64,000 bases of DNA from Coprinus comatus (taxonomy: Eukaryota; Basidiomycota; Agaricomycetes; Agaricales; Agaricaceae): contig JAWPGT010000070.1 of the NCBI GenBank assembly GCA_034638255.1, positions 1 to 64,000 of the forward strand, in the 5' to 3' direction. The notes below the pieces were generated by a model, which saw nothing but the letters and a program-made list of their open reading frames with translations, ran no database searches and had not been told where the DNA came from. A program made the translations under genes and the position numbers. Below are positions 36,497 through 49,839 of this stretch, piece after piece (position 1 is the stretch's first letter; the number at the start of each line of letters is the position of its first letter).

Positions 36497-37527
36497 ATGC
36501 ATCAATCACTTCCTCTTGCTCGATTAATCGCCTTCGGTGAGTAGTTCGAAACATTTAAGTTGCAGATTTATGTAAGATCCAATTCGAAACTTTGACTTGG
36601 ATATTCCTATCTCTATCAGGCACTGTGTCACTTTTCTCACTCATTGTACTTGGAATAAGTGCACATACCATAAGTTGGACACAAAATCTTTACGGAGGAT
36701 ATTTCTCATTTGCGGGTCTTGGAGTTGCTGTTAGTCTTTTAACTCTTCTCAGCCTTCCCGCAATGTAAGTGGTTTTAATAATGGTTTAAATCTCTGAGAT
36801 GGATGTGGGCCGCAATGCTGACTTTTTGGATATGAAATCAATAGGATTTACATCGATGCTACTCGGGTGGGAGTATTCACTTCCTACATTGTATTTGAAC
36901 TTGGTTGGATCGGTAAGGTTTTTCTCTTGGCTTCCTTGATGTACATCAATCTATTCCCACTATCTACGGTGGCGCTATAGAAACTATCGTCCGTCATCGG
37001 AATTGCGCCCCTGGGACGTAAAAATGATGAAAAAAAAAAATTATAGAGACTGATATGATTATAATCAGGTTTCCTCTGGATCATGTGGATTGCAACTGCG
37101 GGTTCAACTGCAAGCCTGAATGTTCTTGGTGCTAGCTGTCAATGTAGGTGCTCCTGACCCAAGAAAAATTATTTTTGTTACTAACAGAGTATCCTCTTTG
37201 CTTTGATTCTGTTGGTGATTAGTGGGTATCTGCTCCGAATTTAACGCTATCGAAGCATTCTCATTCCTTAACTGGATTATCCGTACGTCAACTTCTATCC
37301 GAACTTCACTTCATAAAAAACAATGTGTTCCTGACTCATATCTAGTGTTGGGCTATTTCCTCAACATCCTCGTATTCTCTATCATGGATCTCCAAAAGGG
37401 AAACAAACAGGTCTTCCTCACATCGGTCAAACACAACAGCACCCTCGGATCAAACAAGCGATTCAAAGTGCTGCCACTCCTGTGCAATATAATATGTCTT
37501 CTGCTACTCCTAATCAAACTCCTGTAG
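36497..37527 (+). CDS. MARVEL-like four-helix membrane protein, copy 1 with altered C-terminus
   Basis: Exons 36497-36536, 36620-36764, 36845-36912, 37079-37143, 37223-37282 and 37346-37527 join in phase. Helices: TVSLFSLIVLGISAHTISW, FAGLGVAVSLLTLLSLPAM, ELGWIGFLWIMWIATAGST and FSFLNWIILLGYFLNILV, an arrangement typical of fungal MARVEL domain proteins, which sit in plasma or secretory membranes. The gene is a tandem sister of the one at 38927, with identical exon layout. After GNKQVFLTSVK the frame runs into a hydrophobic tail ending at 37527. The other frame, ending at 37544, keeps the polar tail similar to the sister (IKQAIQSAATPVQYNM against VKTQFSAAQYN), so one base appears lost or gained near 37440-37460. 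Confidence 0.75.
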
Positions 37528-37544
37528 GAGTTGCTCAAGTTTGA

Positions 37545-38926
37545 TTTCCGGTTCAGATGTGTCGGAAGTAGTGATAATAGTATAAAAGATTGAATTTGAA
37601 TGTAGAGCTTATTATACGTACGAGATATACCCCACCAATAGCTTATACTGTTAAAAATGTCCAATTCCATACCGATTTTTCTGAATATCCTACCCAGATC
37701 CTCCCTACCTAACACAGGCTTTCTCGATACTCTATACCATCAACCACGCTAATTATGGAGGTATTTACTTGTGAGGCGGAAATTTGAAGTCTTCAAAAAC
37801 GACTCACGAGTCATCATTGTCCTTCTCATAGATGTTTGAATCATAGTCAACTTTATGCTATTTGTGATTATGGGTTGATAAAGCTATACTACTCCTTTTA
37901 TCCATGGGTGGTTGTCCGTGGAATTCTGTCCAGTAATAGAGAAGAAGGTAGACAGTATATCTGCGAATTTTGGTTAAATTTGGATCAGTATGAGCCTTTC
38001 AATACGTTGATTGTTGGACAAGATTTGCATCAAAATCACAACTTTCATCAATATATTCAATTTATCACAGATGCGAAGATAAAATTCTGATATCATGATG
38101 GAACCATCTTCCAACTATGCAAACCTGCCTTTATTCATTGAGTGGTAGGTATCTACAGGTAATCATTAGGCAAATTCCATGAACGTGGCATGGGCCAAGG
38201 AAGGACTCCTCAATCAATTCAAACTCCGATTATCTCTTACCATTGTCATCATTTGTGTTCCCTGTTGGAGTCCGTGACCGTTTCAAATCACAAATTTATC
38301 AACTCCTTGATTTTGGCACTTCGGCAGGCCTGTGGCAGCATTGTGCTAGTTACAAACTTGAAGACTTGTGGAGTGTTGTTTAGTATACGGATAACTACTA
38401 CCTGTAAGCAAGTTCTGAACCTCTAACACGCAAAATTGATAGAGAAATTCTCATCTTACAAAACCTTTATCAACTCTATGACAATAATAGTAGACGGATA
38501 TATCCTTCTATCGGTACTACGCACTTGGGTAAAGAGTCCATTTGGGCCACACAAACAAGAGGTATCCAAAAATAAAACATGACGTCGCTGGTTCCCTCTT
38601 ATGACGTCATCCATACATTCTCATGTCTTTCCAGATTCTCGTACGATTGTGTAGTACCACCTAGGCGTATGCAACAGGACAATGACCAGGTCTCTGAATT
38701 ATCTAATCCGATCAACGTGGTGGGTGTGGATGGCTTAGACCCTCCGAAATACAAGGGCAACAAAGACCACCCCATTCTATATTTGGCCTATTATGAAGAT
38801 TATGGAGGTGGGGCGATGTATAAAGGCCCCGGCAATGGTCCATATTAGATTCCTTTAATCTCCTTCGTTCTCCTCCACCACTTTGAGTTATCCAACAAAC
38901 GTTTAGTTACACGAAATCAAGAAGCC
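37545..38926. other. spacer between tandem MARVEL genes
   Basis: Open frames at 37836-38090, 38190-38426 and 38579-38848 (89 codons, rich in Tyr and Gly at its end) are not recognised; none shows splice context or similarity to the neighbours. The last could be a small gene, but support is weak. Confidence 0.35.
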
Positions 38927-40051
38927 ATGTCTAAATTCCTTGTTCCTGCTCGATTAATCACTTTCGGTAAGTGTGGCTCTCTGTGGTATCGATGTCGATG
39001 TCACTTGTTAAGAGAAAGCTTGATGTACTGACTGAAACTGTTAACTCTTTCTCAAATATGTCATACAGGCACTGTGATTTTCTTCTCAATCATCGTACTT
39101 GGAATAAGTGCACATCTTGTAAACAGGTTCAACAGACACCTTGACTTTGCTGCACTTGGAGTTGCTGTTTCTGTCCTCACTCTTATCAGTCTTCCTATCA
39201 TGTATGTACAAGTCACAACGATGGACACCACAACTCTGATCTCACTAATTCAACTTTTTTTCTTCTTACAATTAACAGGCTCTTCCTTGATGCTACTCGT
39301 CCAGGTACTCGCACTTCATATATTGCAGTTGAACTGGGTTGGATAGGTAAGCTTTTGTTCATGTCGTCCGGTTATTATCAAATTCTGCACGATAAGAGAG
39401 TGGAGTCGAGTAATACCATAGGGCCTAGTGGCACATTTTCTAGAGTTTTCTAGACCCTTGACCTTTTTAAAGATCGTCATCAAAGAATAAAAGAAGCTTG
39501 CCTTGTATAACTTACTGATTTACTTCGGATCTTGTGGTTATATTTTTAGGTTTCTTATGGATCATGTGGTTAGCAACTGCAGGTACAACTGCAGATAATA
39601 ATGTCTCCGGTGGTCGCTGTGGCGGTATGTTTTTGTTTTGTTGTTTCCTTACTCAGATGAATGCTGATGCTTTTGTGTTATTATGCTAAGTGGGACACGA
39701 TTTCTCGACTCTTTGTGGTGAAGTTAATGCAATGGAAGCGTTCTCATTTTTGAACTGGCTCATTTGTATGTTCATCCTTTATTATAACACTACCAACTGT
39801 GGCCGTGCACACTATAGCGGTCAAACTAACTAAAACACACTTTTTTTTTCCTTTCTACTACAGTACTGGCGTACTTCATCGCTCTTGTCATTGTTTCTGT
39901 TATTGCGTACCGAAAAGGAAACAAACAAGTCTTCAAAACTTCGGTTAAAGAAGCTAGTACTGGCTCCACTGGACAACCCGTCAAAACTCAGTTCAGCGCG
40001 GCTCAGTACAACACACCTTCGGTTACTGCTAACCAACCTCCCCATGTCTAA
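38927..40051 (+). CDS. MARVEL-like four-helix membrane protein, copy 2
   Basis: Starts MSKFLVPARLITFG with the first intron directly after it, as in copy 1. Helices: TVIFFSIIVLGISAHLVN, FAALGVAVSVLTLISLPIM, ELGWIGFLWIMWLATAGTT and FSFLNWLILLAYFIALVIV. A short Cys-containing loop (GGRCGVGHDFSTLCGEVNA) lies between helices three and four. The C-terminus is polar (KGNKQVFKTSVKEAS to NQPPHV) and complete at 40051. Being intact, it serves as reference for the frameshifted sister. The role in fungi is thought to be in membrane apposition or eisosome-type domains, but the exact function of this group is unknown to me. Confidence 0.8.
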
Positions 40052-40294
40052 TTTTTCTTTAATGATGCGATATTTGATATTTCCTTTTTTTTTTTGTTAA
40101 TATAAACTGTAACGTACCGTATGTATATGTATGCCCGGAATCTCATACTTAATAGGACAAAATATCTTTCGTTGTTCCATAATTTACGCCATAGCCAAAC
40201 AATATTCAGGAAAACAAAATGAAAAAAAGCACATACGATAAGACATAAGTAGGAAAACCATTCTTCCTCTTCCATCGCCTCGACTCGCAGATAA

Positions 40295-43200
40295 CTATTT
40301 GTATTTTCGTTTCCTTTTCTCCGACTTTGACTTTTCATTCTTCGGTGCATTTTTAATAGCACCAAGAACATCTTCAAGTCCTTTATCTACTTCACCAGAA
40401 TCTACTTCTTCTTCTCTTTCTTCTTCTTCCTCTTTTTATCATCACCCTCACCCTCACCTTCGCCTTCGCCTTCGCCTTCACCTACTCCGTCTTTTGGCTT
40501 TGTACTATTATCCTTCTCAGGTAACACTAAAGCCGATTTCTTCACTTTCTTCCCAAGTGAAGCATTAAAAAGCGCATCAATTTCATCTTCCTGTCTTTTT
40601 CTTTTCTTTTTCGGTGATTGAGTTTCGTGAGTGGACGTAGACGCAGTCGTAGCAGTGTTATTATTATTATTGTTATCTTGAGCTCGATTTTGATTTTGAT
40701 GTTGAGCAGTACCAAAAACAACACCATTCGAACCCGCTACAATCTGTTTTTTCCTTTCACTTTGGAAGGTCCTCCATTGTTCAGGTTTTCGTTGCAACAA
40801 ATACAGATTCAAGTTCCTGTTAAAGAATTTCCCATAAAATGAACCAACTAGGAATTGTTCATGTTGTAACAACGATCGCGCAATTTTTTCCTGTTGGTTG
40901 TAAGCAAATAAGTCGAGTGAGTGAGTGAGTGAGTATGAATATTGGAAAAAAGGAGTTGAAAAAAAGGGCGAGGGTGAGGGAATAATCATGAAAACCCAAA
41001 CCCAAAACCAAAACCAAAGAAAAAAAAAAAAAAAAAAACACACATCAAACAACATACCTTAAGATAAGTATCAACAAAATCCCAACACCTATCCACAACT
41101 CTACTTCCAAACCTATCATCCACAAGTACATGATAAAATCCAATAAAATCCATAACAAATCCTCTTTTCACTTTAGCCGATATAGTTGCAGATGTAAATA
41201 AAACATCATAAACACGAGAACTAACACTATTATGAGCTAGTGATATTTTTTCTTCCATGCTTAATGATTTTATACTGTAAAAGAAAGAAATTTTTATTTA
41301 GAGTAGATATGTTGGCTTTTTAGTACCGAAGCCGAAAAAAAAAAAGAGATGAAAACGTACCTATCAGTGACGATTTGGTAATGAGGTTCAGGTAATTGAA
41401 GTAAAGATTGTAAAAGGAGTGATCCCTGTATTTTTGGTTCGAGTGGATTGTGTTGATGTTGATGTTGATGTTGATGTACTCTCCCCCTTCCATGCCCATG
41501 AGGATGCGTTGGTTTTTGTGATGTCGGTACCGGAGCTTCTACTTTTAGTCTTTGATACTCCTAAAATAAATTCCGAAATTAATTATATGAAAATGAGTGA
41601 ATGGTTATATTGTTGTTTGGTCGATCATAAACCCACCTTCAAAGGAAGTAACACTAAAGCACAAGGAACTAATTGCATTAGCTCTTCTTCAGTCTTGAGC
41701 TCAAACGCGGAAAATACAGCCTAAAAAAGATCAGCCATAGCCGGACTCCATATATACAACTAAACCTACATGTCCGGTTTCATCTCCTAGCGCTCCTAAC
41801 TTTGCTGCTCTATCAATCGCAGCTTTTAATACACCGGATCTAGAAGCAGCTAATTATTATTATTGGCATTAGTAAAACATTTAATAACACCAAAAAAAAC
41901 TTGAATATTTACCAATAATCTTTGACCAAGATTCTTCCAATTCCTTAAACGTCCCAGCTAACTGTTCCTCACTAGCCCTTTCCAAAGCTCTTGCCACTAC
42001 AAAATTAGCAACAGGATGTATACTCAAACGATGTAGTTTTCCATTAAGATAAAGGTTCCAAATAACATTGAAAGTTTGTTCTGGACATCGAGAAATAATA
42101 GCTTCAAAAAGATGAGAGGATGTTGTATCACGAAGTAAAGTATTGAGGTAATCCGATGGTTCTGTCGGAGTTTCACCTTCACCTAGTACATGTATAGTTG
42201 TTGTTAAGCGACATTTGAACAGCAAGGACAAAGGAGTTTTGACTCAACTGCAAGCAGTAATAATACCAAATGTGACTCGATCCATAAGTGAACCAGGTTC
42301 ATTCGAAAGTTCTTGATCTGCTTCAACTTCTAATAACATCTAGAGCGCCCACAATGACAGGTATATCAACACGAGTTAAACAAGTTATCGCAATCAATCA
42401 AAAAAACATACTTGTAATCCCGGGCTTGCAACTTTATTAGCAGCCATAGCCCTTACTTCATTTTCATCAAGTTTTGATCGAAGTATCTCAACAAACTTCC
42501 TTGCCATATTTTGGAAGCCAACAGGAACTTTAGGAGTTTCCTTTGCTTTCCCCTTTTCGAATACCGATGTCATAGGACCTTGCTTTGCCTTCCACGCAGC
42601 ACTTTTCTTTGATCTTAATAACGAAGAATCTTCTTTAGTCAAGTTTGGTGAAAGTAGTGCGAGGAGACTTCGGATAACGTGCGATCCAAATGGATCCATA
42701 ATGAGATCTGGTAACGTTGGCAGTAATTCCTAGATGGGGAAAATTATGTATATTATTAGTATTACATCTCAACAAAAAAAAAGTTGTATAGTACGCACTT
42801 CGCATATATCGAGTATCAATTGGGTCAACGTTCTCAATTCCCCTTTTTCTTCTTCTTGAGCTCCAGAGACTTTAGGATATATTCCCTTTACCTTGGCGGG
42901 AGAAATAGAAGAAAAAACCATATCCGAGTCAATAGATGCACGTAAAAAAAAAAAGCCTATAATTAGGAGCAAAATTTGCTCACCTCTCTCGCAATAGTTT
43001 CTTTACACAGCGAGAATAACGTCTGGCAAACGTGAGATGCAAATCTATGACGGACCATGACTTCATAACTGAAATAATAAACATTTAATTTCAATTTCCT
43101 CCACTTGGGGTTGTATATCAAGGATGTTGTCACTCACGAGCCAGCCATACTATCCATAAAAACACGTCTAACAAAATCATCCATCGAATACGCCATTCTT

Positions 43201-43775
43201 TCCAAAATGATAGAACAATCTGGATCTGAAGCCAACTGCTTCTCTTTCCCATGCATTTCTGTCAAAGCGGCCATGAAAAACAATCGCCGTTCTATCAATT
43301 TTACACAAAAAAACCTCCATTATCAGCAACCTTTTTTTTTATTACGAAATATAATAGTAAACGCACCTTCATTAGGATCTATATCCTCATTCCTATTCTC
43401 CTCTTCTCCTTCTCCTTCCCTTTCCCTTTCCTCCTGTTCACCCTTACTTTCCTGCCAATCCCTAATTTGTACATCCACCGTCCTAAAGTATGCCTTAACT
43501 TCCATATCAACATAACCAAAAGGTGCTTCTGGATTAAACCCATCATTATCAACACTTCGACTGGCAGCTGGTATAATCCAAGATGGAGTTAATTCTGAAT
43601 GATTCGGATTCGTTTCTTTTCCTCCTCTTTCTTGGTTTTGAGTTTGGTTTGTTTCATGATGTTGATGATTGTACTGCCTTTGATTTTCTACTACCTCGAG
43701 TTGACAATTTCCTTCTTCTTCGCGTTGATCATCTTTCTTATGTCTTCTTCCTCTCTTGCGAACTTCACGAGGCAT
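40295..43775 (-). CDS. NOP9: nucleolar Pumilio-like protein NOP9
   Basis: Starts at 43775 with the basic [17 protein letters not shown] and an acidic linker, then a series of Puf-type helical repeats over about ten exons: [120 protein letters not shown] and [14 protein letters not shown]. The C-terminus has a Lys-rich nuclear stretch, a (GE)n run and ends RKRKYK at 40295. Nop9 protects the central ITS1 cleavage region of pre-rRNA and is needed for 40S assembly. A His/Gln run (about 41455-41475) and the (GE)n run are low-complexity additions. Exon order and family are secure; not all splice borders were fixed. Confidence 0.92.
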
Positions 43776-44335
43776 GATGTAGTCCGAAAGTTAGAATGAT
43801 ATAATGTAAAAGCTGGGTGTGAGAAAACAAAAAAGTGATCCGTACGGGCCGGGGTCCCCGCTCACTGCTCACCGCCGTGATCAAATTGATACAATTGATT
43901 GATGCATGCAGCTTGTCCTACACAAATATGCATAACAGTCATCAATGTAGCCTTCGAATGAGCTTTCAAATAATCCTAGTCATTCTATGAGTCAAAGAAC
44001 ACCTAAGCATACATCGTGTATTCGAATTTTGACTCGATTGAACTGAACTACAATACCAAACCGACTTGGATTTAAGTATATTATTTATGTCTACTGTACA
44101 CGTTGACAGAAATTTAGAATATACACAAGCATAAACGAATAGAATCATTATCATCAACATCAAGAGTCATTAAAAAAAGGTAGCGGCCACGGAAGAAGAA
44201 AAAGTACATCATCACCGTAACAAAACAAAAACAAAAAAAAAAAAAACGCAAAAAGTTCTAGTAAACACAAGTCCAAAGACCTACAAATCTCACACAAAAA
44301 AGCGTTCAACGTCCAACGTTCGAACATGTTCACAA
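43776..44335. other. spacer between NOP9 and F-box gene
   Basis: NOP9 promoter side plus the F-box gene 3' region. A-rich runs near 44226-44246. The bases 44336-44448 are not listed as spacer because they may be coding if the poly-C tract differs by one base. Confidence 0.4.
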
Positions 44336-44448
44336 TTACCGACTCCCAACATTTAAAGCCTTAAAATCCCTTCCTTCATTCCTCCACCTTAACAACTGTT
44401 CATGAAACTCCCAAGGCATAGATTTCATCGTCACCAATCCAAATTCCT

Positions 44449-46098
44449 TCAACCCCCCCCCCCAACACCAACACTAGAATTATTACCAACTTGAGTCCTT
44501 CCTTCCAAAACCTCAACCAACAAACCCGAATCAAATTTTTCTCCAGAACACTGTACTTTCAAAGTTCTAAGTAACGTCATCGGTACCAACGTCTGCATCT
44601 GATCATAACCACCACCACAACCACTAAATCCAGATCTCCAATGTGGTTTATGTCGATGTAGATGTGACGAAAAAGATGGGTTGGTACTAGGCATAATCCA
44701 ATTCCAAAAATCCTCCGTAATAGGATCAAATCCTCTTAACCTTGAGTCTGAATAATCATTAAGTGAAAACTTGAGATCAAGTTCAACAAGATTATCAAGA
44801 CCACGTAAACAACCAATAAGTTTTTGATCTGTCCAAGGAAAATAAGATAATCCAAGACTTTGAATCGAGTGTGAAAAGGAATGAATAAAAGTCACAAATC
44901 GAGGATAAACATCATCGATTTCAGTTCTATCCCAAGGCAATTGTTGAACATTCGGTTCCGCGTTATCCTCGGCATGTCCTATATGATCAACTAACCATTC
45001 AACATTGAATTTAGTCAGATCTGTCAAATCAAGTCGTTCGAGGAATGTAACCAAAGATTTCTCGGGTGATAAAGTTGACAATCCTGTGCCATTAGCTTGA
45101 GTAATATGACCACCACCATCACCATCGCTTTGTAAGATTAAATGAAGTGACTTGAGTGAAGGCAGTGCAAGTTTCTTCATTATAGCCATGGCCGAGTCCG
45201 AATCTCCGTCTCCGTTAACTGAAAAAATGCAATTCGCATTCAATGTGCAACTAACCAAATTCCTTGCTGCGGACAAGACTGTATAGCATTCATTCAAAGA
45301 ATGGAGATGCTCTTCGTAAAATTGTAAATCGAGCCGCGTAATTTGAGACCAAGGAATATTGAATTGACTGAAATCCAAACGAGAATCCAATTGAGACCGG
45401 CTCAAACGAACGGATAGGGAAGTGAGTAGAGGTAGACTTGTTTGTTGAGTTTGGAGTTTCAATGGAAGATTAACCAGACAACCGCTAGGACCATGGAATT
45501 GAACATCCTGCCATCGGTTTGCATGGGGTAGAAGGATATTGAAAAGCTCTACAGCTCGTTGATCCGAATAGGCTCTTCCAGTGGATTTGTCAACGATTCG
45601 GAATGAAAGAGGTTGAGTACATGACCTCTTCAACCATGCATTCAAATTTCTTTGAATAGCAATCATTTCACTCTCCACCGTTCCAATTCCTTCCAATACA
45701 ACCTCGAAACATGACCAAAGTCGAGGAGTTTTCATGACCAAATCGTACCATGTGTGGCAAACGAGTGCTAAAGTGACTGGTGCAACTAGAGCATCCACTC
45801 TAGGGAAATCATCTGGACAATGACTAAAGATTTCGACGAAGAGTTCGAATGGGATTTTATCGAACGGTGAAGTGTGGCCATCGTTGAGTTTTCCAGCAAG
45901 ACGACGTTGATAGACAGATTGGGATTGTGGCTATCATTGATGATAAATTAGTTATAGTTATAATTACATCTGACCATTTTGAACACTGACGCGAGGGACT
46001 GAGACTGTCGACGGGGTTGGGATGACATTTCCTCTCCACAGCTTGGAACGGGGAGTGAGAGCTGTTAGGAACTGCTGTTTGACGGAAATAGGTGACAT
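44449..46098 (-). CDS. F-box protein with leucine-rich C-terminal part
   Basis: Two exons, 46098-45991 and 45930-44449, give 529 residues. The F-box is at about residues 58-100 (IPFELFVEIFSHCPDDFPR, LVCHTWYDLVMKTPRLWS), as in many agaricomycete F-box proteins, which recruit substrates to SCF ubiquitin ligases through Skp1. The rest alternates leucine-rich strands and helices (LTSLSVRLSRS, LPSLKSLHLILQ, DNLVELDLKFSL, LLRTLKVQCSGE). The reading frame ends in SVGVGGGG at a run of eleven C on the plus strand (44453-44463). With one base more it would continue for about 38 residues to 44336 in protein-like sequence (KEFGLVTMKSMPWEFHEQ), so the true end may be longer. The substrate is unknown. Confidence 0.83.
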
Positions 46099-47160
46099 AT
46101 TAGGGGAGTAGGTAGAAGGAAGCAGGAGTGGTTATATAGATAGTGGGGAGAACTAGGGTTAAAGGAATGTGAGTGAAGGACTGAAGTACGTCTGCTTCAT
46201 TTTGAGGAATAGGTAAGCGCCTTCTTGTGAGTTGTAGGACAAGAGATACAGACTGCCATAACCAATCGCTCCAAGAGCTGAACCAGTCCGAATATAAATG
46301 TTCCCACGATCTACTAACCACGTTTGATCTACTGTTCTGCACCATGCGAGAAGTCTCTATTCTTCCATGGACAATCGTAGAAGTCAAGCAGGGTCGTCTA
46401 CACGGAGTAAACTAGGGATGACGTGTAGTAACGAGTGTTATGGAATCCGAGGGACAGTAAAACTCATCCGTAACAAGAACATGTAGTAAAAGTACAGAAC
46501 ATGACCAAGATCTTATCAAACTCCATCACCTGACACCTTTCTCGAGTTTCGACATCAATGCTTGTCATTGCCTACTGGGGTTTCAAACCGTTAAGGTCAG
46601 CATAAAATTGAAATTTCTACAACCCCAACCAGTACTATGTTGTATTTTTATAGTATAATAATGTACGCGGTGACCGAATGTGCCGCTCACTTGTCGAGAT
46701 GCTCGTTTAGAATATTGACACTTCAAACTTCAGGTTATACCTATGTTTCTATTCATATGTTTCCGGTTTGTTTCCAGTTTGTTTCCAGCTATTTTCCAAC
46801 CCTACGCAACCGTTAAACACAATTCTCGCAGCAACAAAACTCGGCGCTCCGTCGTGTCAACGCTTGCCCAGCCACACTTCCAACAGCTTACCATTTCCCT
46901 TGCCGGCGGTCCCGGTCATCTATCGTTGTATACAAGTTGACAAGTATCAAGTACCAACCAAAAATAACCAACGAATCTCCAAGTACCAAGTATATTGAAA
47001 ATGTAAAGCGTGTCTGATAGGTAGCATGTCAGATAACCATACATGTAACAAAAGGTGTATGTTGATATGTACAACAGTATGTTAAAAAAAATGATACGCA
47101 CGTAGTCATGAGAACCCTTATGTACAAAAACAAAACAGGAACAAGAAAAAGGAAAGAGGA
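46099..47160. other. intergenic
   Basis: Divergent side of the F-box gene and the 3' side of the NUG1 gene. Open frames (46100-46387 minus, 46743-46998 plus) are not recognised. Confidence 0.4.
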
Positions 47161-49839
47161 TTAGAAGAAACGAGAAAAGTCGTAAGCCTCAGGGTCAGCT
47201 TTATTATCCTTGACCTTGTGTTTAGAAACAGATGGAGCATTTGCGACTCTAACAGGAGTCTTTTTGATATCCTTTTGAACCTTAACAGGTTTAGAAGGTT
47301 TGACTTTAGTTTTTGTTATCGATTCTTTCTTCTTCAATATTGATTTCGGTTCCGGTACTGATGCTTCTGAAGTAGGAATTGATTTTCCTTGTTTCTTCGG
47401 AGCAAAAGCGACCTTTTTGCTTGGAGGTATGGATACAAATGAAGCAGAACGTTTCCTTTTTTGTGTCAAAGGTGGAGGAGTCAGTTCACGTTCTTCTTCC
47501 TCATCCTCATCTTCCTCATCTTCTTCAATCTCCTCATCATCCTCTTCACTCTCTTCCTCATCCTCATCCTCATCCTCACCCACTTCCATACCATCATCTT
47601 CAACCTCATCAACCTCATCATCACTTTCTTCATCAATCCAAGAAACTTCAAGCGGCACTTTCCTCTCCTCGATCTCAGAAGCATTCAATTGCACCAAACC
47701 ACCAACACCACCAACCTTACGAATCTCCTTCTTCGTTCGCAGTTGGTTCAAAATCACTTCATCACCCTCATTGATATCCGTCGATGTGGCGCTAACATTT
47801 TTAACAGAAATATCCTGTGGCAGTGTATATCTCGCAAATCTCCCAGTATTCCAATCCCTCAAAACTATTTTTGAAGCTCCAACCAAATCAAGTTCTCCTC
47901 TCTAAATCAATCAAACGTCCCCCCCACCACCAAAAAAAAGAGAATAATAGTCAGCAACATAAAAGTAAAATGACGTAATTTAGTCCAAAAGCAAAAAAAA
48001 AGTCTCACCTTCTTCACCAATTGATTGGAACGAGCCACACCAGATAAGAAAGCTACAGGATCTCCTTTACTAAACGCCGGTAAGCTATACAGCACCATGA
48101 GGTCCTCGGTTTTAGCGCGAGAAACAATGTGTTCAACTGTAGGTAAAAACTCTATTATTAGAAAAAAAAAAAAGAATGTTCCCGAAAATGATGACAACAA
48201 AAAGTTCCCCCCCTCCCAAAAAAAAAAAAAGAAACACGGGCGTACCACTAGGTGATGGATCTTTCAAACGGTCAATCCTCCCCTTACTTCTCAACAAAAT
48301 ATCACGAGCTCGAAGTGTTTCTCGTTTTTCTTCGTCATCATCATCATCATCATCTACCCAACTCAATCCACATGTATCAATGAATCGGATCGGTTTCCCA
48401 TTATATTCAGCAGTCACTTCTTGGGGTAACACCGTAGTCGTGGGACCACGAGATGACGTAGCCAAAGTGTAAATCGGTAGAGAGGCTTGATGCGTGAGGC
48501 TATTCAAGAAAGAGCTCTTTCCCACCTATCACATCATATATTAAAATTAGTCATTTTTTTTTTTGAACTTGGCACAGTGCTAATTTGATTGGGAGTAGCA
48601 TGCAGAAGGGGATTCCGCAAAAGAGACGATAGACAGAATGGAAGGAGTAATAACTCACGTTAGTAAGACCCACCACCGCTACATTTAGGGGTCCATCTTT
48701 CTTTTCCGTAGCCCATTCGGACAATTGATTCAAGATAGCATCGGCACCTAGAGCATCATTTTTGGGGGTTGAGACCTTTGCCTTTCCTTTTCCATTAACC
48801 ACACTGTTGGATTCAGGAGTCGGGGGTAAGAAGGCCGAAGCCGACTTGAATAAGAATGTAGGATGTTCATGTCTCAAAACTGTCAACCATGCAGATAGAG
48901 CTTCACGAGGACAAGTATCTATGTGTGGGTAACAAAAGTCAAATTTAATAAGCTGCGCAGCATAAGAAGAGATTATTAAACTTACCAATCTTATTCAACA
49001 CCAAGAGTATTTTCTTTCCTTCTACAACTTTCTCAAGATATTTACTGCGGAATGGTAGTGGATCACGAGCGTCAAGAACTTCCAATAAGATATCTGCACT
49101 ATCCAGTACAGCCTTCAGATTTGGAAGGTCACGATTAACCAATATTGGCGCTTCATCATCATCCGAAACGTTTTCAAGTTCCATTGCCTTTTTCTCCTTC
49201 TTCGTAGTCAATTTTGGGTTGATGATTTTAGCTGATAAATTAGCAATAGCATCACTTCCAACGTCCAATCTATGTTTCGGTTTCGATGAATCTTCTTCCT
49301 CTACTTCCTCGTTTTCTTGTTCGGAATCCTCCTCCTCGTCATCTGAAGTAGCCTTGGCCTGTTTTCGTAAAAGTTTCTTTTCCTCTTTCCTTTGTTCTTT
49401 TTCTTCAGCAGCCTATATCAACCAACCAAAAAAAACCACCCCATCAAGTTAGCAACACAATACAGATAATGTAAAAAAAAACAATACTCACCAATCTCCT
49501 CTGTTCAGCTACTTCAGCAAGAATCTGATCCTTATAAGGAAAATCGTTCGGAATACCAGGATCCTTCTTCAGTTCTATCCAACACCAAGGTAACAAGTAC
49601 AATCAACATAAAGCGACCCAGAACGAATAAAAAAAATAAAAAAACAGTCCACGCACTCGACTTCCATTGAGGATTATTTTTTGCAGCTTTCGCCTTTTTC
49701 TTACGGGATTCCCTGATCTTGTTCTTGACCTTTTTCCTGTCATTGGTACCTGCCCTATTACTTGTCTCTTTTTGGACAACATCAGTCTTAGGGTGATAGA
49801 AAGAAAATGGTGATGCGTACTCTTTCTTATGCGCGGCAT
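47161..49839 (-). CDS. NUG1: nucleolar/nucleoplasmic GTPase, NUG1/Grn1/GNL3 family
   Basis: Starts at 49839 (MPRIRK, short first exon). The basic coiled N-terminus with DRKKVKNKIRESRKKKAK and KDPGIPNDFPYKDQIL is the Grn1 N-terminal domain. The GTPase is circularly permuted, as in the YlqF/YawG family: DILLEVLDARDPL, then G4 NKID, later G1 GLTNVGKSSFLNSL and G3 DTCGLSW. After the GTPase domain follow LMVLYSLPAFSKGDPVAFL and FARYTLPQ, then a strongly acidic stretch and a basic tail ending YDFSRFF at 47161. Such proteins act in 60S ribosome maturation and export. Open frames on the plus strand at 47.3-47.9 kb are mirror images of the acidic repeat. Exon borders inside were mostly, not fully, fixed. 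Confidence 0.9.

Noticed and set aside
38579..38848. 89-codon open frame as a small gene
   Set aside because: No recognisable domain, no splice signals and no copy near the sister MARVEL gene; not enough to call it.
47300..47905. Long plus-strand open frames rich in Ser, His or Leu
   Set aside because: They are mirror translations of the acidic GAG/GAT repeats of the minus-strand NUG1 gene.
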